A stretch of 64,000 bases of DNA from positions 97,898 through 161,897 of the forward strand of contig NZ_NKCN01000012.1 in assembly GCF_002245535.1 (NCBI RefSeq), in the 5' to 3' direction. Both the position numbers and the translations under genes were made by a program. This document shows, one piece after another, positions 9,725-17,891 of this stretch (its first letter is position 1; every line of letters begins with the position of its first letter). This DNA is from Mycobacterium lehmannii. Lineage in GTDB: Bacteria > Actinomycetota > Actinomycetes > Mycobacteriales > Mycobacteriaceae. Below the pieces are notes generated by a model that made no database searches, was not told the origin of the DNA, and saw only the letters and a list, made by a program, of their open reading frames with translations.

Positions 9725-9766
9725 GTGCCGAGGCGACTCGTAGTAGCAACCCGCAGCGGGGTCTGA
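9725..9766 (+). CDS. putative leaderless leader peptide with Leu/Val codons
   Basis: GTG at 9725 opens a 13-codon frame, MPRRLVVATRSGV, ending at TGA 9764-9766. Its first base falls at the predicted transcription start. Consecutive CTC-GTA-GTA codons (Leu-Val-Val, 9737-9745) sit at the foot of a long hairpin, the layout of a transcription- or translation-attenuation leader. Comparative work has described leucine/branched-chain leaders upstream of leuA and ilvB in Actinobacteria, but this particular peptide is an inference. Confidence 0.45.
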   Translation: MPRRLVVATRSGV

Positions 9767-9832
9767 TCTGACCGACCCCTCGCTGTGGGTCGTCGCTACG
9801 TAGTCGGTCACTTCTCTTGGAAGAAAAGACCG
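9739..9832 (+). promoter_or_regulatory. two-hairpin leader upstream of the LeuA-domain gene
   Basis: The first stem pairs 9739-9763 with 9774-9803, imperfectly, with three internal loops; the leader stop codon is in its loop. The second stem pairs CGGTC (9805-9809) with GACCG (9828-9832) and TTCT with AGAA; it encloses the Shine-Dalgarno-like GGAAG (9819-9823). A ribosome paused at the Leu/Val codons would cover the foot of stem one. Confidence 0.5.
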
Positions 9833-9836
9833 GCAC

Positions 9837-10328
9837 ATGACCTCGTTTGCAACACAATCCGCTACCAGCGCACCGTCGGCGTTCGCGGCCTGTCTCGACG
9901 CCCCGCCGCCCCGCGGTCTGCGCGAGGAGGCCGACGCGATGTCTTTCGACACCTTTCTCGCCGAGTACGCGCCCACGTCGGGACCGGTGAGGCTGGGCAA
10001 CTGGAGCTGCGCCGACGGCAGTCGCCCCGCTCACCGGCTGGGCCCGCGCAACTATCAGGCGACGCTGGCCATCGGGGACCGCATCTGCACGACGACAGCG
10101 GCCGCGCCCGGTCCCGTCGCCGCACTGACCTCGATGCTCTACGACCGCGGGATCTCGGTGGAGATGACCGCCTTTCACCAGGTGCGCGCCGGTGAGCGCA
10201 CCGCCACCTTCATCCGCGGCTCCGACGGGCTGAATTCGGAGTGGGCGATGGGGCTGTCCGAGGACGCCACGCAGTCGGCGTTGAGCGCCGTCATCGCGTG
10301 TGCCAATCGCCTGCTGGTGGCGTCCTGA
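9837..10328 (+). CDS. stand-alone LeuA regulatory (allosteric) domain-like protein
   Basis: The 163-residue protein resembles the C-terminal leucine-binding regulatory domain of 2-isopropylmalate synthase without the TIM-barrel catalytic domain. Compare 'GISVEMTAFHQVRAGERTAT' and 'DATQSALSAVIACANRLL' with the end of mycobacterial LeuA, where a DASLxAxxSAVNR-type helix closes the protein. It may modulate LeuA-like enzymes or sense branched-chain amino acids. The FDTFLAEYAPTSGPVRL segment is an extra N-terminal element. GGAAG lies 13 bp before the ATG. Assignment is by remembered similarity only. Confidence 0.6.
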   Translation: MTSFATQSATSAPSAFAACLDAPPPRGLREEADAMSFDTFLAEYAPTSGPVRLGNWSCADGSRPAHRLGPRNYQATLAIGDRICTTTAAAPGPVAALTSMLYDRGISVEMTAFHQVRAGERTATFIRGSDGLNSEWAMGLSEDATQSALSAVIACANRLLVAS

Positions 10329-10349
10329 TCTGACCCGCCGCCTGAGCGC

Positions 10350-10410
10350 CGCGAAATTGCATTCCGGCAGGCCGTCACTCGAACAATCGCTGCTGGAATG
10401 CCATTTCGCG
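10350..10410. terminator. bidirectional hairpin between convergent genes
   Basis: Arms 10350-10370 and 10390-10410 pair over 21 bp with two mismatches around a 19-nt loop. It lies between the ends of the LeuA-domain gene and cyp136, which converge, and can serve both. Confidence 0.65.
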
Positions 10411-10421
10411 GCAACGACGGG

Positions 10422-11906
10422 TCAGTGCAGCGGACGCAGCACGATGTGCATGCCGTCCTTGGGCACCGGCATGCCGCCGTAATCCCACTCGGTCGTGTAG
10501 TCCGGGCGGGGCAGTTCGAGCCGGTACTTGCGCAGCAGCCGGTGCAGGATTGTCTTGACCTCCAGCTGGCCGAAGGTCATGCCGATGCACTTGTGCGCGC
10601 CGCCGCCGAAGGGGCTGAACGCGTAGCGGTGCTGCTTGTGCTCGTTGCGCGGCTCGGTGAACCGCAACGGGTCGAACTTCATCGGGTCGGGGTAGAACTC
10701 CTCGAGCCGGTGGTTCATCCCCGGATAGGCGATGACGTTGGTGCCCTTCGGCAGGTAGTAGCCGAGCAGCTCGGTGTCGCGCACGGTTTGACGCATGGCC
10801 CACTGCACCGGCGTCACCAGGCGGATCGACTCGTTCATCACCAGATCCAGCGACTCGAGCTTGTCCAGCGACTCGATGTCGGCAGGCCCGTCTCCGAGGC
10901 GATCGGACTCCTCGCGGCAGCGCTCCTGCCACTCGGGATGTTTGGCGAGGTGGTAGATCATCGTCGTCGCCGTCGAGGTCGACGTGTCATGCGCGGCCAT
11001 CATCAAGAAGATCATGTGGTTGACGATGTCCTCGTCGGAGAACTTGTTGCCGTCCTCGTCCTCGGTGTGGCACAGCACCGTCAACAGATCCGAGCCGTCC
11101 TTGCCGCGGCGTTCCTTGACCCGCTCCTCGAAGTACTCCTCGAGCAGCTTGCGGGCCTGCATACCGCGCCACCAGGTGAACGGGCGCACCGGTTTGCGGA
11201 TGATCGCGTTGCCGGCGCGGGTCGTGGTGGTGAACGCCTGGTTGACCTTGGTGACCAGCTCCTTGTCGGAGCCGGGTTCGTGGCCCATGAACACCATCGA
11301 GGCGATGTCGAGGGTCAGTTCCTTCATCGCCGGGTACATCAGGAAGCGCCCGTCGTTGACGACCCAGTCGTTGGCGATCACCTGCGAGACCACGTGGTCG
11401 ACCTGCTCCTGGTATCCGACCAGCCGGGAGCGGACGAACGCCTCCTGCATGATGCGCCGGTGGAACATGTGCTCCTCGAAGTCCAGGAGCATCAGGCCGC
11501 GATGGAAGAACGGCCCGATCACCGGAACCCAGCCCTGCTGGGAGAAGTCCTTGTTGCGGTTGGAGTAGACGGCCTGCGCGGCGTCGGGGCCCAGCGCCGC
11601 GACGGCGGGCAGCGCAGGCGAGTCGGCGTAATACAGCGGGCCGTACTTGCGGTAGACGTGCAGCAGATAGTCCGGTCCGCCACGGAACATCTCGATCATG
11701 TGCCCGAGGATCGGCAGACCGGCGTCGCCGATCACCGGCTTGAGATCGCTGCCCGGGGGCGGCTCGGCCATCGGCTTCTGTGGGAAATCCGTGTTGAGCA
11801 GCTTGCGCTCAACGATTCCCATGCCGGGGAAGTTGTTGAACGACGGGGTCAACCGGCGCTTGGCCTGGTCGAGCAGATAGTCCGTCGTGCTGATCGTCGC
11901 GGTCAT
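10422..11906 (-). CDS. cyp136: cytochrome P450, CYP136 family
   Basis: The 494-residue P450 is complete. The I-helix oxygen-activation motif is MMAAHDTSTST, the ExxR pair is NESIRL, and the haem loop is FSPFGGGAHKCIGM with the ligand at about Cys440. The long N-terminus before the proline-rich PPPGSDLKPVIGD is typical of CYP136. M. tuberculosis Rv3059 (cyp136) has the same neighbours: a divergent TetR (Rv3058c) and SDR (Rv3057c). The natural substrate is not known. A TTGACA-N18-CAGGAT promoter reads into it from the shared intergenic operator (11956-11985). Confidence 0.92.
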   Translation of the reverse strand: MTATISTTDYLLDQAKRRLTPSFNNFPGMGIVERKLLNTDFPQKPMAEPPPGSDLKPVIGDAGLPILGHMIEMFRGGPDYLLHVYRKYGPLYYADSPALPAVAALGPDAAQAVYSNRNKDFSQQGWVPVIGPFFHRGLMLLDFEEHMFHRRIMQEAFVRSRLVGYQEQVDHVVSQVIANDWVVNDGRFLMYPAMKELTLDIASMVFMGHEPGSDKELVTKVNQAFTTTTRAGNAIIRKPVRPFTWWRGMQARKLLEEYFEERVKERRGKDGSDLLTVLCHTEDEDGNKFSDEDIVNHMIFLMMAAHDTSTSTATTMIYHLAKHPEWQERCREESDRLGDGPADIESLDKLESLDLVMNESIRLVTPVQWAMRQTVRDTELLGYYLPKGTNVIAYPGMNHRLEEFYPDPMKFDPLRFTEPRNEHKQHRYAFSPFGGGAHKCIGMTFGQLEVKTILHRLLRKYRLELPRPDYTTEWDYGGMPVPKDGMHIVLRPLH

Positions 11907-11955
11907 TCACGAGCTCCTGATGCAAAGGAATGTGGCCGTTGTCACTCTCATCACC

Positions 11956-11986
11956 ATCCTGGATGGCAGACTTGACGCATGTCAAG
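11956..11986 (-). promoter_or_regulatory. operator/promoter between cyp136 and its TetR regulator
   Basis: CTTGAC-GCAT-GTCAAG (11971-11986) is a perfect 6+6 bp dyad centred in the 118-bp divergent region. On the minus strand it contains TTGACA, which forms a promoter for cyp136 with CAGGAT (11956-11961) at 18-bp spacing. A regulator bound to the dyad would cover the -35 box. The probable binder is the adjacent TetR protein. Confidence 0.65.
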
Positions 11987-12024
11987 TTTTGTTCTGGCGC
12001 GGCGCGGTGCAAAGGTCTAGGGCG

Positions 12025-12660
12025 ATGAGCGCCCAACCAGCATCGCAAACGCGTCGCAGCCGCGGTGACCGGCAGCGTGACGCGATCCTCAGCGCCGTGC
12101 GCGACCTGGTTCAGCAACAGCCGTTCGCGGATCTGTCGGTCAGCGCCATAAGCGAATACGCCGGTGTCGCCCGCTCCGGGTTTTACTTCTACTTCGACTC
12201 CAAGTACGCGGTGCTCGCCGAGATCCTGGCGGGCGCCGGCGAGATGCTCGACAGCCTCACCCACCACTTCGCACCCCGCGAGCCGGGGGAGACGCCCGAG
12301 GCGTTCGCGAAACGGATGGTGGGCAGCGCGGCAGCGGTATACGCCAACGACGACCCGGTGCTGACCGCGTGTGCGGTGGCGCGCAACACCGACGCCAAGA
12401 TCCGCGAGATGATGGACGACTTCTACGACGGCATCATCGACAAGCTGATCGCGCTGCTGGAGAACGACGCCGACGCGCGCCCGATCTCCGGTGACCTGCC
12501 CGCGCTCGTCCGGACACTGGCCGCGACCACGACGATGACGCTGACGCACGACAGTACGTTCGTCGGCCGCGGGATCGACCCCCGCCGGGCCGTGGACACC
12601 CTCGAGCGGCTGTGGGTGGCGGCGTTCTGGGGGCACATGCAGCCGTCCGGCCAGCGGTAA
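12025..12660 (+). CDS. TetR-family regulator (Rv3058c-like)
   Basis: The 211-residue protein has a TetR helix-turn-helix near residues 12-60 (RQRDAILSAVRDLVQQQPFADLSVSAISEYAGVARSGF then YFYFDSKYAVL) and a helical ligand-binding C-terminus. ATG at 12025 is used because homology starts there; a longer frame opens at 11887 but overlaps the operator. It is divergent from cyp136 and 26 bp upstream of an SDR, so it probably represses both directions and senses a CYP136 or SDR substrate. Confidence 0.88.
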   Translation: MSAQPASQTRRSRGDRQRDAILSAVRDLVQQQPFADLSVSAISEYAGVARSGFYFYFDSKYAVLAEILAGAGEMLDSLTHHFAPREPGETPEAFAKRMVGSAAAVYANDDPVLTACAVARNTDAKIREMMDDFYDGIIDKLIALLENDADARPISGDLPALVRTLAATTTMTLTHDSTFVGRGIDPRRAVDTLERLWVAAFWGHMQPSGQR

Positions 12661-12686
12661 GGCCGAGGGTCAGTATCCTCACCGCC

Positions 12687-13547
12687 ATGGCGCACACCGG
12701 GTATGCGAACAAGCGTTGTTTTTTGACCGGGGCCGCCAGCGGCATCGGCCGCGCGACCGCATTGAAGCTGGCCGCCGAGGGCGCCGAGCTCTATCTGACC
12801 GACCGCGACGCCGAAGGTCTGGAAAAGACCGTCGCCGACGCGCGCGCCCTGGGTGCCGAAGTGGCCGAGTACCGCGCTCTTGATATCTCCGACTACGACG
12901 CGGTGGTCGCGTTCGCCGACGACATTCATTCGCGTCACCCCGCGATGGACATCGTGATGAACATCGCGGGGGTATCGGCGTGGGGCACCGTCTCGACGCT
13001 GACGCACCAACACTGGAAGTCCATGGTCGACATCAACCTGATGGGACCGATCCACGTCATCGAGGCGTTCGTGCCGCGGATGGTCGCGGCAGGCACGGGC
13101 GGCCACATCGTCAACGTGTCCTCGGCGGCCGGGCTGGTCGCGCTGCCCTGGCATGCGGCCTACAGCGCGAGCAAGTTCGGGCTGCGCGGCATGTCCGAGG
13201 TACTGCGCTTCGATCTGGCCCGCCACCGCATCGGCGTGTCGGTGGTGGTTCCGGGGGCGGTGAAAACGCCTCTGGTGCAGACGGTTCAGATCGCCGGCGT
13301 CGACCGCGAAGACCCACGGGTCAAGAAGTGGACCGATCGCTTCAGCGGGCACGCGGTCTCGCCCGAGCGTGCCGCCGAGTGCATCCTCAAAGGCGTGCGG
13401 CGCAACCGGTTTCTGATCTACACCTCGGCCGACATCAGGGCGCTCTATCTGTTCAAGCGCACGTTGTGGTGGCCGTACAGCGTCGCGATGCGCGGGGCGA
13501 ACGTGTTATTCACCAAGGCGCTGCGACCGTCGGCGCAACGGGGTTAG
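12687..13547 (+). CDS. short-chain dehydrogenase (Rv3057c-like)
   Basis: The 286-residue SDR has FLTGAASGIGRATALKL, NIAGV, the catalytic Ser in VNVSSAAGL and YSASKFGLRGMSE with the Tyr-Lys pair. The long C-terminal tail ending WWPYSVAMRGANVLFTKAL is hydrophobic and suggests membrane association. It follows the TetR gene by 26 bp, likely as an operon. Order TetR-SDR next to cyp136 is the same as in M. tuberculosis. It overlaps the convergent ATPase gene by 4 bp. Confidence 0.9.
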   Translation: MAHTGYANKRCFLTGAASGIGRATALKLAAEGAELYLTDRDAEGLEKTVADARALGAEVAEYRALDISDYDAVVAFADDIHSRHPAMDIVMNIAGVSAWGTVSTLTHQHWKSMVDINLMGPIHVIEAFVPRMVAAGTGGHIVNVSSAAGLVALPWHAAYSASKFGLRGMSEVLRFDLARHRIGVSVVVPGAVKTPLVQTVQIAGVDREDPRVKKWTDRFSGHAVSPERAAECILKGVRRNRFLIYTSADIRALYLFKRTLWWPYSVAMRGANVLFTKALRPSAQRG

Positions 13548-14734
13548 CGCTTACCCCAGTCCCACGCGGGCATGGTGAGCATGCCGAGGCCCTCGACCCG
13601 TGTTTCGCCGAGGTCCTTGTACAACGGGATCTCGACTGCGGCCGCCTCCCTCTCGGGGTCCTCGCGGACGGGAACGGTGTCGAGGTGTCCGAGTAGGGCC
13701 TTGGAATGGGTGACGACGACGACCTGCGTGGTGTCGGCCGCGGCGCGGATCAGCGACGCCAGCGGGCCCACCAGGTCGGGGTGCAAGGATGTCTCCGGTT
13801 CGTTGAGCACCATCAGCGACGGTGGCCGCGGGCTCAGCAGCGCAGCGGCCCATAGAAGGAATCGCAGTGTGCCGTCGGATAATTCGGCGGCCCGCAGCGG
13901 CCGCAGCATACCCGGCTGATGCAGCTGCAGATCGAACAGCCCGTCGTGCACGGAAATCGTCACCGTCGCGCCATCGAAGGCCCCGGCGATGGCCCGTTGC
14001 AGGTCGTCGTGACCTGCCTCGATGATGGTCTGGATCGCGGCGGCCAGGTCGCTGCCGTCGTCGGAGAGCACGGGCGTGCGGGTCCCGACGGTGCGTTGTC
14101 GGGAGGGCGCCGCGGGATCGACGCGAAAGCCGTCGTAGAAGCGCCAGTTGCGCAACCGGTCCCGCACCGCCGCAAGCTCCGGATGCGCACCGGGATGGGC
14201 GTATTCGGCGAGCACACTGCGGTAGGCCGGAAGTGCTTGCGTCACTTTGTCGAATCCGCGTCCGCTTTCGGCGCGCGCCTCGACGTAGTCACGGGTCCGG
14301 CGCACCAGGGTCGAACTGTTGCGCATGACGGGGCCCGCGAACACCGCCTCGCGCTTGATCTCCGGATCGAGTGAGAACAGCGATTCATGGCCCGCCATCT
14401 GAGGAAGACCGAGGTCGACGAGGTATCCGAAGTCATCTGTGGCGAAACCCAGTTCGAGTGACACCGGACCCGTGCGCGTCGTGCCTTGCACCTGTCCGGT
14501 GCGGCGCGCTCCGCCGAGTTCTTCGGGACCCGCCCACAGCACCGACTGCAGCCCACCCTCGCGGGCCAGCGATCCGATCACCTCACCGCGGCCGCAGTCG
14601 GCGAGCAGGCGCAACGCCCGATACAGCGACGACTTCCCCGTCCCGTTGGCGCCGGTGACGACGGTCAGCTGCGCGAGCGGCAGCACGATCTCGCGCAGCG
14701 AGCGGTATCCGCGGATGGCGACCGTGGTGAGCAC
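13544..14734 (-). CDS. AAA ATPase of the RecF/OLD-like (AAA_21) group
   Basis: The 396-residue protein begins with RGYRSLREIVLPL and the Walker A loop VTGANGTGKSS, typical of SMC-like ATPases. A signature-like LSDGTLRFL precedes Walker B LMVLNEPETSLHPD and the final His-switch region VVVVTHSK. No nuclease (TOPRIM) domain is attached. Its ATG is directly behind the dinP stop (one base between them), so it is in the TetR-dinP operon and probably acts in DNA damage tolerance or repair. Alternatively it is a selfish or defence ATPase captured there; the M. tuberculosis locus lacks it as far as I recall. Confidence 0.8.
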   Translation of the reverse strand: MLTTVAIRGYRSLREIVLPLAQLTVVTGANGTGKSSLYRALRLLADCGRGEVIGSLAREGGLQSVLWAGPEELGGARRTGQVQGTTRTGPVSLELGFATDDFGYLVDLGLPQMAGHESLFSLDPEIKREAVFAGPVMRNSSTLVRRTRDYVEARAESGRGFDKVTQALPAYRSVLAEYAHPGAHPELAAVRDRLRNWRFYDGFRVDPAAPSRQRTVGTRTPVLSDDGSDLAAAIQTIIEAGHDDLQRAIAGAFDGATVTISVHDGLFDLQLHQPGMLRPLRAAELSDGTLRFLLWAAALLSPRPPSLMVLNEPETSLHPDLVGPLASLIRAAADTTQVVVVTHSKALLGHLDTVPVREDPEREAAAVEIPLYKDLGETRVEGLGMLTMPAWDWGKR

Positions 14735-14735
14735 C

Positions 14736-15806
14736 TCAGTACCCGCCTTCCGGCGGCGCCAGTTCGAGTCGCACGCCCAACAACCGGACAGGCCGGTCGA
14801 GTTCGAACTGGGCGAGTATGTCGAGCGCCGTTCGCGTGATCTGCGTTTCGTCCACTGTGGGTTCGGGGAGCTTGCGGATCTTGGTCCTGGTGTAGAAGGT
14901 CTTGGTTCGCACCGTCACCGCCACCCGGGTGACGACCCGATTCTGCTCGACGATCTCGTTCAGCGTCTGCCGCGCCAAATCGACGACCGCGGTGTTCATC
15001 TCGTCGCGCTCGGTCAAGTCGCGAGGGAAGGTGATGACGTGGCTGCGCGACCGCGGCACCCATGGTGCGGCGCTGACGTCGGTGTCTCCGCCACCCTTGG
15101 CGAGCAGCAGGATCCACAGCCCGGTGGTTGGGCCGAAAGTCTCGGTGAGCACGGTCGCGTCGGTGCCGGCGAGGTCGGCGACGGTGCTGATGCCCATCGT
15201 CGCAAGCTTCTTCGCCGTCTTCGGGCCGATTCCCCAGAGCGCGTCGACTTCACGGTCGCCCATCACGGCCATCCAGTTCTCGTCGGTGAGTTGGTACACC
15301 CCCGCCGAGTCACCGGGCTCCCGTCTCGGCTTGCCGAAGCCGGTCGCGACCTTGGCGCGCTGCTTGTTGTCGCTGATCCCCACCGAGCACGACAGACCCG
15401 TTTCGGCGGCGATCACCTCGCGGATCCGCTCGGCGAACTCGAACGGGCTCTGCGAGTCATCCAGCTCGATGCCGACGTAGGCCTCGTCCCAACCCCACAC
15501 CTCCACGGGATGGCCGAAGTCGCGCAGCAAGCCCATGACCTCCTCGGAGGCCTCGTCGTAGGCATCGGTGTCAAACGGAAGAAACGTCGCATCCGGGCAC
15601 TTGCGGGCGGCGCTGCGCAACGGCATGCCCGCCCGCACGCCGTATGTCCTGGCCGGATACGACGCGCACGTGACGACCTTGCGGGGCTCGTCCGGGTCGC
15701 CGTTGCCGCCGACGATGATCGGCAGCCCGGCCAGTTGCGGCTTGCGGCGGATCTCGACGGCGGCCTGGAACTGGTCGAGATCGACATGCAGGACCCAGCG
15801 TCTCAT
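14736..15806 (-). CDS. dinP: DNA polymerase IV, Y family (DinP)
   Basis: The 356-residue Y-family polymerase starts MRRWVLHVDLDQFQAAVEIR, which holds the first catalytic Asp. The second acidic pair is in VEVWGWDEAYVGIE. GISDNKQRAKVATGFGKP and the helix-hairpin-helix LWGIGPKTAKKLATMGI follow, then the little-finger domain. It copies damaged templates. The reading frame extends further upstream to 15968, but the family start and the end of the upstream TetR gene support ATG 15806. Gene order TetR-dinP matches Rv3055-Rv3056. No beta-clamp motif could be assigned with confidence. Confidence 0.92.
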   Translation of the reverse strand: MRRWVLHVDLDQFQAAVEIRRKPQLAGLPIIVGGNGDPDEPRKVVTCASYPARTYGVRAGMPLRSAARKCPDATFLPFDTDAYDEASEEVMGLLRDFGHPVEVWGWDEAYVGIELDDSQSPFEFAERIREVIAAETGLSCSVGISDNKQRAKVATGFGKPRREPGDSAGVYQLTDENWMAVMGDREVDALWGIGPKTAKKLATMGISTVADLAGTDATVLTETFGPTTGLWILLLAKGGGDTDVSAAPWVPRSRSHVITFPRDLTERDEMNTAVVDLARQTLNEIVEQNRVVTRVAVTVRTKTFYTRTKIRKLPEPTVDETQITRTALDILAQFELDRPVRLLGVRLELAPPEGGY

Positions 15807-15834
15807 CGGGGCCTTCTGCTCGTCGCGCACGCAC

Positions 15835-16443
15835 TCATCGGCCGCACAGCTTGCGCGCCACCGACTCCCACGCGTCACCGAGCGACTCGATCGTCGCGCC
15901 GCGCTCCTGGAGCTGATGCTGCACATAGTCCGCGTCGAGCAATGCCACCAGCGCGGCGGCCTGTGCATCGAGGTCGCCGGTCGTGCCCGCGGACTCCAGC
16001 AAGACCCGAACGTGGCGATGGTGCAGCGTCGCGGGGGTGGTGAACCGCATTTGGGGGTCCCGGTTGGCGTCGGAGAGCAGCGCGTGATGCTTGTGTACGA
16101 ACGTCAACCGATCCCGCCCGTAGGCCAGCAGCCGCTCCAGCGGCGGCGCGCCGGGACCCAGAGGCGGCGGACCGAACAGGAACGCTTCCTGGTGCGCCTT
16201 CTCGTCCTCATCGAGCAGCACGATCATCAACCCGGCGCGGCTGCCGAATCGGCGGAACAAGGTGCCCTTGCCGACGCCTGCCGCGGTGGCGATGTCGTCG
16301 GTGGTGACCGAGTCGGCACCCCGATCGGCGATGAGACGGCGCGCGGCGTCCAGAAGTAAGGTGCGGTTGCGCGCAGCGTCACCGCGTTCCTGGGGACTCT
16401 GGTCGGTGACCGGCAGCTCGTTGAGCGGACGAGGGGCGGCCAT
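15835..16443 (-). CDS. TetR-family regulator (Rv3055-like)
   Basis: The 202-residue protein has a TetR DNA-binding domain at about residues 17-66 (RNRTLLLDAARRLIADRGAD, then VTTDDIATAAGVGKGTLFRRFGSRAGL). The C-terminus is helical and would bind a small ligand. It precedes dinP by 28 bp and is divergent from the FMN reductase gene with a 90-bp intergenic dyad, so it probably regulates itself, dinP and possibly the reductase. Confidence 0.88.
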   Translation of the reverse strand: MAAPRPLNELPVTDQSPQERGDAARNRTLLLDAARRLIADRGADSVTTDDIATAAGVGKGTLFRRFGSRAGLMIVLLDEDEKAHQEAFLFGPPPLGPGAPPLERLLAYGRDRLTFVHKHHALLSDANRDPQMRFTTPATLHHRHVRVLLESAGTTGDLDAQAAALVALLDADYVQHQLQERGATIESLGDAWESVARKLCGR

Positions 16444-16472
16444 GTCAGCAGTTTAGTTCAGACGGAATTATT

Positions 16473-16486
16473 CGGACCGCAGTCCG
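16473..16486. promoter_or_regulatory. dyad operator between TetR and FMN reductase genes
   Basis: CGGAC-CGCA-GTCCG is a 5+5 bp dyad in the middle of the 90-bp divergent intergenic region. It is the best candidate for the operator of the Rv3055-like TetR protein. Confidence 0.45.
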
Positions 16487-16533
16487 GTTCTCTTGTGCGA
16501 ATGTTTTCATCGGCGATTGAAGGGACTGGAAAG

Positions 16534-17097
16534 ATGTCGGACACTGCGAAGGCGAACGTGCTGGTGTTGCTGGGCAGCCTGCGAGCGGCGTCGATCAACC
16601 GGCAGTTGGTCGAACTCGCACTGGAAGCCGCTCCCGACGGTGTTCGTCTGGACTTTTTCGACAGGCTGGGCGAGTTGCCGTTCTACAACGAGGACATCGA
16701 CAACGACACCCAACGCGGGGGAGCGGCCGACCCCGTGGCGGCGCTGCGCCAAGCTGCCGCCGATGCCGACGCCGCGTTGGTCGTGACCCCCGAGTACAAC
16801 GGCAGCATCCCGGGCGTGCTCAAGAACGCGATCGACTGGTTGTCGCGGCCGTACGGCAACAGCGCGCTCAAGGACAAGCCGCTCGCGGTCGTCGGCGCGG
16901 CCCTCGGGCAGTACGGCGGCCAGTGGGCGCATGACGAGACCCGTAAGAGCTTCGCCATCGCCGGACCGCGGGTCATCGAGGATCTCAAGCTGTCGGTGCC
17001 GAGCAAGTCCTTCGACGGGAGGCATCCGCGGGAGAACGCCGAGGTGGCGGCGAACCTGCGCGACGTCATCGGGAAACTGGTCGCGGAAATCGGCTGA
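16534..17097 (+). CDS. NADPH-dependent FMN reductase (Rv3054c-like)
   Basis: The 187-residue flavodoxin-fold protein has the FMN phosphate loop LLGSLRAASINRQL, the substrate-side motif PEYNGSIPGVLKNAIDWLSRP and GAALGQYGGQWAHDETRK. It reduces FMN or a quinone-like acceptor with NAD(P)H in the cytoplasm. ATG at 16534 is chosen over 16495 because AGGGACTGGAAAG lies just upstream. It sits just before the nrdHIE control region but is separated from it by 495 bp, so co-transcription is unlikely. Confidence 0.88.
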   Translation: MSDTAKANVLVLLGSLRAASINRQLVELALEAAPDGVRLDFFDRLGELPFYNEDIDNDTQRGGAADPVAALRQAAADADAALVVTPEYNGSIPGVLKNAIDWLSRPYGNSALKDKPLAVVGAALGQYGGQWAHDETRKSFAIAGPRVIEDLKLSVPSKSFDGRHPRENAEVAANLRDVIGKLVAEIG

Positions 17098-17302
17098 CCG
17101 TTTGGCGCGGACAGGGCCGTCGGCTCGGGGTCTGAGAAGCTCACGGCGGCTTTGCTGGCGGGATTCCACGTTCGGCAGCTATGTCGGTACCGGCTGCTAT
17201 ATCTGGCGCATCGCTGGCCACATCTAGCGCGGAGGGTGCGACACGCCCTCGGTGTGACGTGCGACACGCCGAGGCGCGCCGCTACAAAGAGCTTACGACC
17301 TG

Positions 17303-17340
17303 GGAATTCCAGAATTGTTATTCAGAACATCTGGTATTCC
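17303..17340. promoter_or_regulatory. 11-bp inverted repeat upstream of nrdH
   Basis: GGAATTCCAGA (17303-17313) and TCTGGTATTCC (17330-17340) are complementary at 10 of 11 positions across a 16-bp spacer. It ends 13 bp before the NrdR box and includes the weak partner NrdR site (17322-17337, about 10 of 16 consensus positions). It may be a second regulator's site. Confidence 0.45.
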
Positions 17341-17353
17341 TTCGCAATGTCGG

Positions 17354-17369
17354 ACACTAGGTGTAGTGT
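17354..17369 (+). promoter_or_regulatory. NrdR box
   Basis: ACACTAGGTGTAGTGT is a perfect 6+6 dyad matching the NrdR consensus acaCwAtATaTwGtgt in both arms. NrdR is the ATP/dATP-sensing repressor of ribonucleotide reductase genes. The box is 223 bp before nrdH. Confidence 0.8.
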
Positions 17370-17592
17370 TTCGAAGCACCGACAGGCCCCACGATTCCCA
17401 AGCTTTCCGAGGGTCGGCCGGAGCCCCCGACCCCGGTTGTATGGGTTTCCCAGACACGGCGGCGGCGGCCTCGGACGGCAGGAATTTTCCGGGTCTGCGG
17501 GTTGCTGAAATTCCATGAATCTCGGCAACAAGAAGTGTCCGACCAGTTGCCAGCCAGCGTGCAGGGCCAGTTGTAGAGGAGCCGAACCGCAG

Positions 17593-17841
<249 letters not shown>

Positions 17842-17891
17842 GCGGCTCAGCCGGCCTACGGGTACTCGACGGGCAGAAAGGGGGGTGCGTG

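Larger units (their letters stand above)
9441..9836. other. intergenic region with promoter and structured 5' leader
   Basis: Between the TauE-like gene and the LeuA-domain gene, 9441-9670 shows no convincing gene. The right part holds a promoter, a 13-codon leader reading frame and two hairpins, annotated separately, all leading into the gene at 9837. Confidence 0.6.
17098..17592. other. nrdHIE upstream control region
   Basis: No gene is convincing here. 17236-17247 and 17259-17270 are an exact 12-bp direct repeat (GTGCGACACGCC) inside a small dyad. Further right are a 38-bp dyad and an NrdR box, annotated separately, then about 220 bp to nrdH, long enough for an untranslated leader. Confidence 0.6.

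Noticed and set aside
10398..11975. Long plus-strand frame opposite cyp136
   Set aside because: cyp136 has all P450 motifs; the other strand reads as a shadow and runs through the operator.
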